From NCBI RefSeq assembly GCF_002020135.1, contig NZ_MPZS01000002.1, positions 248,001-312,000 on the forward strand: 64,000 bases of DNA. Reading direction: 5' to 3'. This DNA comes from Thioclava marina (GTDB taxonomy: Bacteria; Pseudomonadota; Alphaproteobacteria; Rhodobacterales; Rhodobacteraceae). Each line of letters starts with the position of its first letter. Position 1 is the first letter of the stretch. The position numbers and the translations under genes were made by a program. This document shows, one piece after another, positions 57,418 to 64,000 of this stretch. The notes under the pieces were generated by a model that was not told the DNA's origin, searched no databases, and worked only from the letters and a program-made list of their open reading frames with translations.

Positions 57418-59868
57418 TCACTTTCGGGGCTTGGCGCGCAGGGTCGGATCCGCCTCGCGCGGGTCCTCGGGCCAGGGGTGCTTGGGGTAGCGCCCGCGCA
57501 TATCCTTGCGCACATCGGCATAAGATCCCGCCCAGAACCCCGGCAGGTCCATCGTGACCTGAATGGGCTTGTGGCCGGGCGATAGCAGCGTGATCCGCAG
57601 CGGCAGGCGTTTCGGACCGACCGTGGGATGGGTCGTGACGCCGAACATCTCCTGCAGGCGGATCTCGATGCCGGGCGCCTCGCCCGCGTAGTCGATGGGG
57701 ACGCGGCGGCCCAGCGGCGTTTCGAAATGCGCCGGTGCAAGGCGGTCCACCAGCTGCATCTGCTCCCAGTCGAGCGCCGCGCGCAACGCATCGGTCAGGT
57801 CCAGCTTGCGCAGATCGGCCTCGGTCCGGGCCTTGCCAAGGTAGGGCAGCAGCCAGTCCTCGGCAGAGGCGAGCAGCCCCTCATCGGAGAAATCGGGCAG
57901 GTCGGCCCCCTGCCCGCGCAACAGCTCCACCCGCGCCTGCAAGCGGCGCGCGGCCGCGCTCATCGGCAGCCCGATCTGGCGCAGCCCGGCCAGCGCGCCA
58001 TGAGCCAGCGCCTCGCGCGGGGCGTCCTTCCAGACGCGATCGTCGAGCACAAGCGCCCCGAAGCGCTCCTGCCTGCGCGCGATCACCCGGCCCTCGCGTT
58101 TCGACCAGTCGCAGACGTCCTCCCAGGCGATCTGGTCGGCATAGAGGCGACGCAGTTCGGCCTCGGAAATCGCGATGCCCTGCCGCACTTTCGCCTCGCG
58201 CGGGTCGCCGTCGAGATCGCTCACCACGATCAGCCTTTGCGCCCCCAGCGGATCGCCCTCGGCCACAACCGCCCCCTTGCCACCCGAAAGCACAAAGCGC
58301 GGCGCATCGCCCTTGCGGCGCAGGCCCACACGATCAGGGTATGCGAGCGCGAGCTGCTCGGCGGGGGAATAGCTCTCACGCGTGTCGGGCGCGAGACGGG
58401 CGAGACGCTTCGCCTCGGAGCGGATACGTTCGATCGTGCCGCGATGGGGCGTGTAGGGGTGGCGCGCCTCGAAGCGTTTGGGATCGCGAACGGCACTGAG
58501 GCGCAGGGTCAGATCGGCGGGCGCGCCGCGCAGCGGATCACGCTCGGCCAACAGCGCGGCAAGGGGCGCGGCCTCCGCACCCGCCGTCAGCAGCATATGG
58601 CCAAGCCGCGGATGCAGCGGCAGTTTCGCGAGCCTGCGCCCGTGCTCGGTGATCAGCCCGGATTTCAGCGCGCCCAATTCCTCCAGCAGCGCGCGCGCCT
58701 CGGCCATCGCATGTGCAGGCGGCGGGGTCAGGAAGGCCAGATCCTCGCCATCGCTGCCCCAGACCGCGAGTTCCAGCGCCAGCCCCGTCAGGTCCGCCAC
58801 CTCGATCTCGGGCGGGGCGAAGGCGGGCAGTGCCCCTTCCGCGCCCTTGGTCCAAAGCCGGTAACAGATCCCCTCGGCCACGCGCCCCGCACGGCCCCGG
58901 CGCTGCTCGGCCTCGGCACGGCTCACGGGCTCAGTCACCAGCCGCGCCATACCGGAACTCGGATCGAACCGCGCGCGCCGCGCCTTGCCGCCGTCGATCA
59001 CGACGCGGATATCCTCGATCGTCAGCGAGGTCTCGGCGATGGCGGTGGCCAGCACCAGTTTGCGCCCCGAGGGTGCGGGCGCGATGGCGGCGCGTTGGGC
59101 GGCGAACTCCATCGCCCCGAACAGAGGCCTGATCGCGATATCATCGGGCAAGCGCCCCTTCAGTAGCCCCTCGACGCGGCGGATCTCACCCTCGCCCGGA
59201 AGGAAGGCCAGCAGGCTGCCGCTCGTCGCCCCGGCGGCCTCCACGATCAACCCCGCCATCGCCGCCTCGAAGCGCATCGAGCTATCCACCGGACGATCCA
59301 GCCAGCGCGTCTCGACCGGATAGGCACGCCCCTCGGATACCACGATCGGCGCATCGTCCAGCAACGCCGCCACCGGCTCGGCATCGAGCGTCGCCGACAT
59401 CACCACCAGCGCCAGATCGGGCCGCAGCGCGCCGCGCACCTCCCAGGCCAGCGCCAGCCCGAGATCGGCATTGAGCGAGCGTTCGTGAAATTCATCGAAG
59501 ATCACGCAGCCGATGCCGGACAGCTCCGGGTCCGATTGCAGCACGCGGGTCAGGATGCCCTCGGTCACCACCTCGATCCGGGTGGTTTTCGAGACCTTCG
59601 CTTCGCCCCTGATCCGGTAGCCGACCGTCTCGCCCACCTTCTCGCCCAAGGTCTCGGCCATCCGTTCGGCGGCGGCGCGCGCGGCCAACCGGCGCGGCTC
59701 GAGCATCACGATCCGGCCTTCAACCTGATCGAGCAGCGCCAGCGGCACGCGCGTCGTCTTGCCCGCCCCGGGAGGCGCCATCAGCACCGCGCGGCCATGC
59801 GCCAACAGCGCCGCCCGCAGCTCGGGCAGCACCGCATCAATCGGAAGGGAGAGGTTGTCCTTGCTCAC
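57418..59868 (-). CDS. hrpB: ATP-dependent helicase HrpB
   Basis: 816 residues starting at GTG 59868 with an AAGGG site; this is the usual HrpB length. The ATG at 59904 would overlap the DUF3108 gene, which ends at 59876. DEAH-box-type motifs: MAPPGAGKTTRVPLALL, VIFDEFHERSLN, VMSATLDAEPV and AEQRRGRAGRVAEGICYRLW, then the HrpB-specific C-terminal region. Related to RNA helicases (DHX family); physiological role unclear. Transcribed just after the DUF3108 gene (7-base gap), so they form an operon. Confidence 0.92.
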   Translation of the reverse strand: MSKDNLSLPIDAVLPELRAALLAHGRAVLMAPPGAGKTTRVPLALLDQVEGRIVMLEPRRLAARAAAERMAETLGEKVGETVGYRIRGEAKVSKTTRIEVVTEGILTRVLQSDPELSGIGCVIFDEFHERSLNADLGLALAWEVRGALRPDLALVVMSATLDAEPVAALLDDAPIVVSEGRAYPVETRWLDRPVDSSMRFEAAMAGLIVEAAGATSGSLLAFLPGEGEIRRVEGLLKGRLPDDIAIRPLFGAMEFAAQRAAIAPAPSGRKLVLATAIAETSLTIEDIRVVIDGGKARRARFDPSSGMARLVTEPVSRAEAEQRRGRAGRVAEGICYRLWTKGAEGALPAFAPPEIEVADLTGLALELAVWGSDGEDLAFLTPPPAHAMAEARALLEELGALKSGLITEHGRRLAKLPLHPRLGHMLLTAGAEAAPLAALLAERDPLRGAPADLTLRLSAVRDPKRFEARHPYTPHRGTIERIRSEAKRLARLAPDTRESYSPAEQLALAYPDRVGLRRKGDAPRFVLSGGKGAVVAEGDPLGAQRLIVVSDLDGDPREAKVRQGIAISEAELRRLYADQIAWEDVCDWSKREGRVIARRQERFGALVLDDRVWKDAPREALAHGALAGLRQIGLPMSAAARRLQARVELLRGQGADLPDFSDEGLLASAEDWLLPYLGKARTEADLRKLDLTDALRAALDWEQMQLVDRLAPAHFETPLGRRVPIDYAGEAPGIEIRLQEMFGVTTHPTVGPKRLPLRITLLSPGHKPIQVTMDLPGFWAGSYADVRKDMRGRYPKHPWPEDPREADPTLRAKPRK

Positions 59869-59875
59869 CCGGCCC

Positions 59876-60628
59876 TTATCGCCGAGTGAGGCGGCCTTTT
59901 CCATAGATCGTATCGGTTTCGATCCGGTCGACCTGCAAACCGCCCTTAGCGCTCGGATCGTAATAGAGGGTGAAGGCGAAGCGGCTCTTCTCCTTCATGT
60001 CCTTCTCCGAGAAGCCCTCGAGCCTGCGATACTCGCCCGAGCAGACGAGCCCCTTGCCATCGGGCTTGGGATCGAACAGGCGCACCTGAGACCGCCGCGC
60101 CCCGTCATACATCTTCACGTCAAGCTTGCAGGCCTCGTCGCGCGGCACGTCGCGCAGCACCGCATAAAGCGCGGTCAGCGGGTCGACCGTGCCGCCCTGT
60201 TTCGCCGGATCGACGTCGCGGTCCTTGGGCTTGCGCGGCGGCACGCGGCTGACCGAAACCGGGGTGCCGTTGTTGTAGATGATCTCATGGCGGGAATCGC
60301 GGTTCGGCGCGTCATCCACCTCGGTATATTTGAGCGGGGTAAACCGGCCATCCGCGAACAGGCCCGAAACGCTTGCGGTGAACTTGATCTTGCGCAGGAA
60401 GCCCACGAGCCCCGCTGTCTGCAACACGCCGTTCGCGCCATAGGCGCCCTCGGTGATCTTGCCATTGATCGAAAGTTCGCCCGCGCGGATACCCTTGAGC
60501 TCCACGTCGAAAACGATCCGGTCGCTCTGATCGGCGCGCGCCGGCACGGCGGCAATCGGCGTTGCGAGCATGGCCGCGGCCACGACACCGGCGAGCGGCC
60601 GGGAGATGCGGGTCAGAAGAGAGGTCAT
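59876..60628 (-). CDS. DUF3108 exported protein
   Basis: 250 residues with signal peptide (LAGVVAAAMLATPIAAVPARA). The DUF3108 beta-rich core is seen in DRIVFDVELKGIRAGELSI, a KYTEVDDAPNRDSRHEII segment, and the C-terminal GEYRRLEGFSEKDMKEKSRF plus Arg-rich end. Periplasmic or outer-membrane-associated, of unknown role. Upstream of hrpB and divergent from meaB (130-base spacer). Confidence 0.83.
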   Translation of the reverse strand: MTSLLTRISRPLAGVVAAAMLATPIAAVPARADQSDRIVFDVELKGIRAGELSINGKITEGAYGANGVLQTAGLVGFLRKIKFTASVSGLFADGRFTPLKYTEVDDAPNRDSRHEIIYNNGTPVSVSRVPPRKPKDRDVDPAKQGGTVDPLTALYAVLRDVPRDEACKLDVKMYDGARRSQVRLFDPKPDGKGLVCSGEYRRLEGFSEKDMKEKSRFAFTLYYDPSAKGGLQVDRIETDTIYGKGRLTRR

Positions 60629-60758
60629 TGCTTTGTTCACCTCGGGAATTTTCCATTCGCTCTGGACATAGGTCGCAGGGTGAAGGCAAGTAACCGATAA
60701 GTCTTCACGTCTCATGTCAGTTTTGACACGAAAGCAAAAAATCAGCGAAAGCCCGCCG

Positions 60759-61745
60759 ATGAGTGACCAAAGCCCCGCCGATCTCGCCACCCGCATCCTC
60801 GCCGCCGACCGCAGGGCCCTTGCCCGCGCGATCACACTGGTGGAATCGGGGCGCGCCGAGCACCGCGCGAAGGCCACGGCGCTGCTGGACGAACTGGCCA
60901 GCGAAGGGCGTCAGGCGCTGCGCATCGGGCTCTCGGGCACGCCGGGCGTCGGCAAATCGACCTTCATCGAGGCGTTCGGGATGATGCTGACCGCCAAGGG
61001 GCTGCGCGTCGCGGTGCTGGCGGTCGATCCCTCCTCGGCGCGCTCTGGCGGCTCGATCCTCGGCGACAAGACCCGGATGGAGCGCCTCTCGCGCGATCCC
61101 AACGCTTTTATCCGTCCCTCACCCTCGCAAGCCCATCTCGGCGGTGTCGCGCGGCGCACCCGCGAGGCGGTGAGCCTGTGCGAGGCCGCAGGCTTCGACG
61201 TGGTGCTGATCGAGACCGTGGGCGTCGGCCAGTCCGAGACGCTGGTGGCTGAGATGGTGGATCTCTTCGTTCTGCTGATGGCGCCCGCGGGCGGCGACGA
61301 GCTGCAGGGCGTCAAACGCGGCATCATGGAGATGGCCGACCTGATCCTCGTGAACAAGGCCGATGGCGATCTGAAACCGGCAGCAATGCGCACGGTGGCC
61401 GATTACGCGGGCGCTCTGCGCCTGCTGCGCAAACGCCCTCAGGATCCCGAGGGGTTCCCCAAAGCGCTGCCCGTCTCGGCGATCGAGGAACACGGGCTGG
61501 AAAAGGCCTGGGAAGAGATGCAGACTCTCGCCGAATGGCGCCGCGCGAACGGGCATTTCGACCGCCGCCGGGCCGAGCAGGCGCGCCATTGGTTCGAAGC
61601 CGAGGTGCGCGAGGGGCTGCTGGCACGGCTGCGCGAAGACCCGCAGATCCGCGCGAAGATGACCGAGCTCGGCGATGCAGTGGCCGATGGGCAGAACGCG
61701 CCTTCGGCGGCGGCGGCCACGATGCTGGAGTTGCTGCACGGCTAG
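60759..61745 (+). CDS. meaB: MeaB-family GTPase, methylmalonyl-CoA mutase chaperone
   Basis: 328 residues of the SIMIBI GTPase class. Walker [16 protein letters not shown], Switch region [18 protein letters not shown], and nucleotide specificity in LVNKADGDL. MeaB protects and reloads adenosylcobalamin in methylmalonyl-CoA or ethylmalonyl-CoA mutase. It fits the ethylmalonyl-CoA pathway genes elsewhere in the window. ATG 60759 is chosen for the usual length; ATG 60714 is upstream with no ribosome site and overlaps a TTGACA. Confidence 0.92.
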   Translation: MSDQSPADLATRILAADRRALARAITLVESGRAEHRAKATALLDELASEGRQALRIGLSGTPGVGKSTFIEAFGMMLTAKGLRVAVLAVDPSSARSGGSILGDKTRMERLSRDPNAFIRPSPSQAHLGGVARRTREAVSLCEAAGFDVVLIETVGVGQSETLVAEMVDLFVLLMAPAGGDELQGVKRGIMEMADLILVNKADGDLKPAAMRTVADYAGALRLLRKRPQDPEGFPKALPVSAIEEHGLEKAWEEMQTLAEWRRANGHFDRRRAEQARHWFEAEVREGLLARLREDPQIRAKMTELGDAVADGQNAPSAAAATMLELLHG

Positions 61746-61760
61746 GCCGCCGCGCAAGCC

Positions 61761-62309
61761 TCACATATCGCTTTCGGTTTTGCCAAGCTGCGGATCGCCA
61801 TGGGTGATCTCGCCGTGGGTCATGCCGCCATGGCTGACCTCACCATGGGTGACCGGATCGTCTTGCGTCATGTCCTGACCGCGTTCGAGATCCACAGGCA
61901 CATCGAGCACCATCGTTCCCGCCTTCTCGAAGACCAGCGTAAGGCGCACCAGATCGCCCTGATGGATCGGATGGCCAAGCCCCATCATCATCACGTGATC
62001 GCCGCCACGGGCCAGCAGATGCCCCCCATGGGCGGGGATCGGAAAGCCGCCCTCGACCTCACGCATCTGCATCTCGCCATTGGGACCGACCTGATGGGTG
62101 TGCAGCTCGACCCGCGCCGCGAGATCGGAACTGGCCGAGACGAGCCGGTCGTCGCGATCGGTAGTGTTGCGGATATCCATGAAGGCCGCTGCCGATTTCG
62201 CGATCGGGCTGGAGCTGCGCACATAGGCGTCGACGATTTCGATTTCGTCGGCGAAGGCGGGCATGGCGATCGTGCAGGCGGCCGCCAGCATCAGGAATTT
62301 GCGGATCAT
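61761..62309 (-). CDS. PCu(A)C-type copper chaperone with His-Gly tail
   Basis: 182 residues: signal peptide (LAAACTIAMPAFA), then the PCu(A)C core with the Cu(I)-binding His/Met set. H70-x-H, M80/M82 in GEMQMREV, H94/H97 in PAHGGHLLA and the HVMMMGLGHP segment. It delivers copper to the cytochrome c oxidase CuA site in the periplasm. The C-terminus (154-173) is four consecutive pentapeptides (T/S)HGxx with His at 155, 160, 165 and 170, an extra metal-binding tail. ATG 62309 has GAGGAGG upstream. Confidence 0.9.
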   Translation of the reverse strand: MIRKFLMLAAACTIAMPAFADEIEIVDAYVRSSSPIAKSAAAFMDIRNTTDRDDRLVSASSDLAARVELHTHQVGPNGEMQMREVEGGFPIPAHGGHLLARGGDHVMMMGLGHPIHQGDLVRLTLVFEKAGTMVLDVPVDLERGQDMTQDDPVTHGEVSHGGMTHGEITHGDPQLGKTESDM

Positions 62310-62431
62310 AGGGGTGTCCTCCTCATGGCCCCTCCTCTGTCGGAAGGTGGCCGGTTCGCGCGTGGCCCTCAAGCTAGCGCGTCGCGCAAGGCGATGCAAA
62401 GCCAAGACCGACCTGGCATCCTCCGCGCATG

Positions 62432-62463
62432 GCAAAAGCCCCGCCGGGACAACCAGCGGGGCC
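62432..62463 (-). terminator. Terminator of rpmB
   Basis: On the minus strand GCCCCGC (62462-62456) pairs with GCGGGGC (62444-62438) across an 11-base loop and is followed by TTTTGCC. It lies 27 bases after the rpmB stop. Confidence 0.75.
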
Positions 62464-62489
62464 TTCGCAATCTTGTCGGATCACGAGGA

Positions 62490-62777
62490 TCAGGCGGCAG
62501 CCTGGGCCTTTTCGATCGCTTTCTTGATCTTCAGCGCCTTCGCCGACAGCTCTTCGTTCTTCGCCTTGGCGAGGAACGCGTCGAGACCGCCGCGATGGTC
62601 GACCGAACGCAGGCCGGCCGCGGAGATACGCAGCTTGAAGCTCTGGCCCAGGACGTCCGAGATCAGGGTGACATCGTTCAGGTTCGGCAGGAAGCGGCGA
62701 CGCGTCTTGTTGTTCGCGTGGCTCACTTTGTTGCCCGTGGTCGGGCCCTTGCCGGTCAGTTCGCAAACGCGCGACAT
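62490..62777 (-). CDS. rpmB: 50S ribosomal protein L28
   Basis: 95 residues; [32 protein letters not shown] and the [20 protein letters not shown] core are diagnostic for bL28. Ala-rich C-terminus ([13 protein letters not shown]). It starts at ATG 62777; the upstream ATG 62813 has no fit to the family start. Monocistronic. Confidence 0.97.
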   Translation of the reverse strand: MSRVCELTGKGPTTGNKVSHANNKTRRRFLPNLNDVTLISDVLGQSFKLRISAAGLRSVDHRGGLDAFLAKAKNEELSAKALKIKKAIEKAQAAA

Positions 62778-62837
62778 GGCATTCTTCCTTCGTTTCTTTC
62801 CCGGCCAGCCCACGCGAATCGCGCTCCGGCCCCAACA

Positions 62838-62863
62838 TCAAAGGGCGCCGTCTGGCAGCGCCC
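62838..62863 (-). terminator. Candidate hairpin terminator after the GntR-family gene
   Basis: GGGCGC (62863-62858) / GCGCCC (62848-62843) with TTTGATG following on the minus strand. The T-run is short, so it is weak. It lies 96 bases after the regulator stop and about 60 bases upstream of the rpmB start. Confidence 0.4.
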
Positions 62864-62958
62864 GAAAATCCGTTGGCGCGGAATAAGGCCAAACCTGCTC
62901 CGCGTCAAGTCGCTCAAGCCGTTTTTATGGAGGTATGGGGACCTTTGATCGCCCTGTT

Positions 62959-63615
62959 TTACCAGCCCCGCTGCGCCAGATGGCGCAAACCCTGCGTCAC
63001 ATCGGTGCGCACGGCCAGCCTCAGCGCCGGTTCGTCCCCTGCCCTGAGAGCTGCGAGAATCATCCGGTGATGGCGCGGCGGCTCGTTGCGCTGCACCTTG
63101 TTGTAGAGCGCGCGCATCGTCGGGCCGAGTTGCAACCAGACCGTCTCGATCACCGCCAGCATCGCGGGCGCCTGAGCACGCAGGTAGAGCGTGCGGTGAA
63201 ATTCGAGGTTGGTGCGGATATAGCCCACCGCATCCTGTTTCGCGACAGCTTCGGCATTGGCCACATTGACCGCGCTGAGGCGGTCGATCAGTGCGAGGTG
63301 GGCACGCGGCAAGGCCCGCGCCGACAGTTCCGGTTCGATCAACGCCCGCAAGGCGGCCAGCTCCTCGATGCGCTCGTTCGACAGCTCCGGCGTTGTCACC
63401 CGCCCCGAGCTCGACAGCGTCAGCGCCCCTTCCGCCACCAGCCGCCGCAGCGCCTCCCGCGCGGGCGTCATCGAAACATTGTATTGCTTGCCCAGCCCCC
63501 GCAGCGTCAGCGCCGTGCCGGGCAACAGCTCGCCTACCATGATCTGCTGGCGCAGGTTCCGGTAAAGCCGGTCATGCGCAGCCGTTTCAATCGGACGGGT
63601 GGTAATCGTGGTCAT
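62959..63615 (-). CDS. akgR: GntR-family transcriptional regulator (FCD subfamily), probable AkgR
   Basis: 218 residues. N-terminal winged helix (LRGLGKQYNVSMTPAREALRR, about 38-58; wing SSSGRVTTPELS), then an FCD ligand-binding domain (about 85-215) with metal-type residues near EFHRTLYLRA. The AkgR of R. sphaeroides is a GntR protein that directly activates TCA cycle genes and lies close to them, so this is the most likely orthologue. Start ATG 63615. Site TGTGATCACG is 9 bases upstream, suggesting autoregulation. Confidence 0.8.
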   Translation of the reverse strand: MTTITTRPIETAAHDRLYRNLRQQIMVGELLPGTALTLRGLGKQYNVSMTPAREALRRLVAEGALTLSSSGRVTTPELSNERIEELAALRALIEPELSARALPRAHLALIDRLSAVNVANAEAVAKQDAVGYIRTNLEFHRTLYLRAQAPAMLAVIETVWLQLGPTMRALYNKVQRNEPPRHHRMILAALRAGDEPALRLAVRTDVTQGLRHLAQRGW

Positions 63616-63623
63616 GGCGCTTT

Positions 63624-63633
63624 TGTGATCACG
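63624..63633 (-). promoter_or_regulatory. AkgR-type operator at its own gene
   Basis: TGTGATCACG, one mismatch from the palindrome TGTGATCACA at the sdh and suc promoters. It ends 9 bases before the akgR ATG, so binding here would block transcription or ribosome-site clearance. Only one site is found, whereas the sdh and suc targets have pairs. Confidence 0.65.
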
Positions 63634-63646
63634 TTTGCAGCGTCCG

Positions 63647-64000
63647 TCAATCGCGAAACCGGATTGCATGGAGCGCAGAGCCCTCGCGCTTGAGCCAGGC
63701 GCGCTCGGCTTTGAACCCCGGACGCAGCTCTGCCACGACGCGCCAGAAAGCGGGCGAATGGTTCATCTCCGCGAGATGCGCGACCTCGTGGGCCGCGACG
63801 TAATCGAGCACCTCCGGCGGCCCCATGATCAGCCGCCAGCTGTAGGAAAGCGCCCCCGAGGCGCTGCACGACCCCCAGCGCGAACGGGTGTCGCGCAGGG
63901 TAATCGAGGAGAAGGGCCGGCCAAGCTGGCCCGCATATCTCTCGCTTGCCGCTTGCAGCCGCACCCTCGCGGCATGTTTGAAAAAGGTCTCGAGCCGCAC
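63647..64000 (-). CDS. YgjP-like metal-dependent hydrolase (partial, start outside window)
   Basis: The visible C-terminal 117 residues contain the zinc protease motif HEVAHLAEMNHS (about 70-81). They begin with LETFFKHAARVRLQAASERY and include SRWGSCSASGALSYSWRL, all typical of the YgjP/SprT-like (DUF45) family. Frame is open at the window edge; the true start is upstream. Located 32 bases from akgR on the same strand, and transcribed before it. Confidence 0.85.
   Translation of the reverse strand: MRLETFFKHAARVRLQAASERYAGQLGRPFSSITLRDTRSRWGSCSASGALSYSWRLIMGPPEVLDYVAAHEVAHLAEMNHSPAFWRVVAELRPGFKAERAWLKREGSALHAIRFRD

Noticed and set aside
59869-59904. ATG 59904 as the hrpB start
   Set aside because: It would overlap the end of the DUF3108 gene and has no ribosome site; GTG 59868 gives the usual HrpB length.

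Overview
The window is chromosomal DNA of an alphaproteobacterium, most likely of the Rhodobacterales (Rhodobacter/Paracoccus/Thioclava-like). It is GC-rich with strongly G/C-biased third codon positions. A 2-oxoglutarate dehydrogenase E2 with two lipoyl domains, ethylmalonyl-CoA pathway genes beside succinate dehydrogenase, and an AkgR-like GntR regulator point the same way. Genus cannot be fixed from the sequence. About 68 protein genes and one tRNA were found. There is no rRNA, CRISPR array, insertion sequence or prophage. The first and last genes are cut by the window edges.

Layout. 1-6.1 kb: hemerythrin-like protein, aspS, a cyclopropane fatty acid synthase homologue, tadA, and an RluB-type pseudouridine synthase with a very long repetitive charged tail. 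6.3-11.7 kb: a compact five-gene operon (XpaC-like, TelA, DUF2927 lipoprotein, SPFH protein with a GYF_2-like tail, double zinc-ribbon membrane protein), the best candidate here for a poorly described envelope or toxic-ion stress system. 11.7-20.1 kb: trxC, tRNA-Ala(CGC), a YbjN protein, proC-csaA-hydroxyacid dehydrogenase, a KAS III-like synthase, tdk, a CII-like putative regulator, dtd and a sugar kinase. 20.2-27.0 kb: an overlapping MoxR / DUF58 / DUF4159 / large membrane protein operon. 27.1-35.9 kb: hydroxypyruvate isomerase, a metal exporter, polA, a globin, an NDUFS6-like zinc protein, a lone ABC ATPase and a DUF1989 protein.

36.1-55.8 kb is a central-carbon supercluster: sdhCDAB (with a lipoprotein gene inside), an ethylmalonyl-CoA pathway operon (mcl2, nnrU-like, DUF1737, mch), mdh, sucCD, sucA, sucB and lpd. 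It encodes succinyl-CoA synthetase, the complete 2-oxoglutarate dehydrogenase, succinate dehydrogenase and malate dehydrogenase. The 55.9-64 kb end holds a TerB-like membrane protein, an acyl-CoA thioesterase, hrpB, meaB, a PCu(A)C copper chaperone with a pentapeptide His-Gly tail, rpmB and a GntR/FCD regulator.

The most informative observation is regulatory. A perfect palindrome TGTGATCACA occurs as a pair with 21-bp centre spacing upstream of sdhC and again upstream of sucC, with a similar spacer. A single TGTGATCACG lies 9 bp upstream of the GntR gene. This ties the regulator (probable AkgR orthologue) to both TCA operons and to its own promoter. A second non-coding signal is a roughly 30-base dispersed intergenic repeat with core GGGATATTT..GCCAA, present four times.
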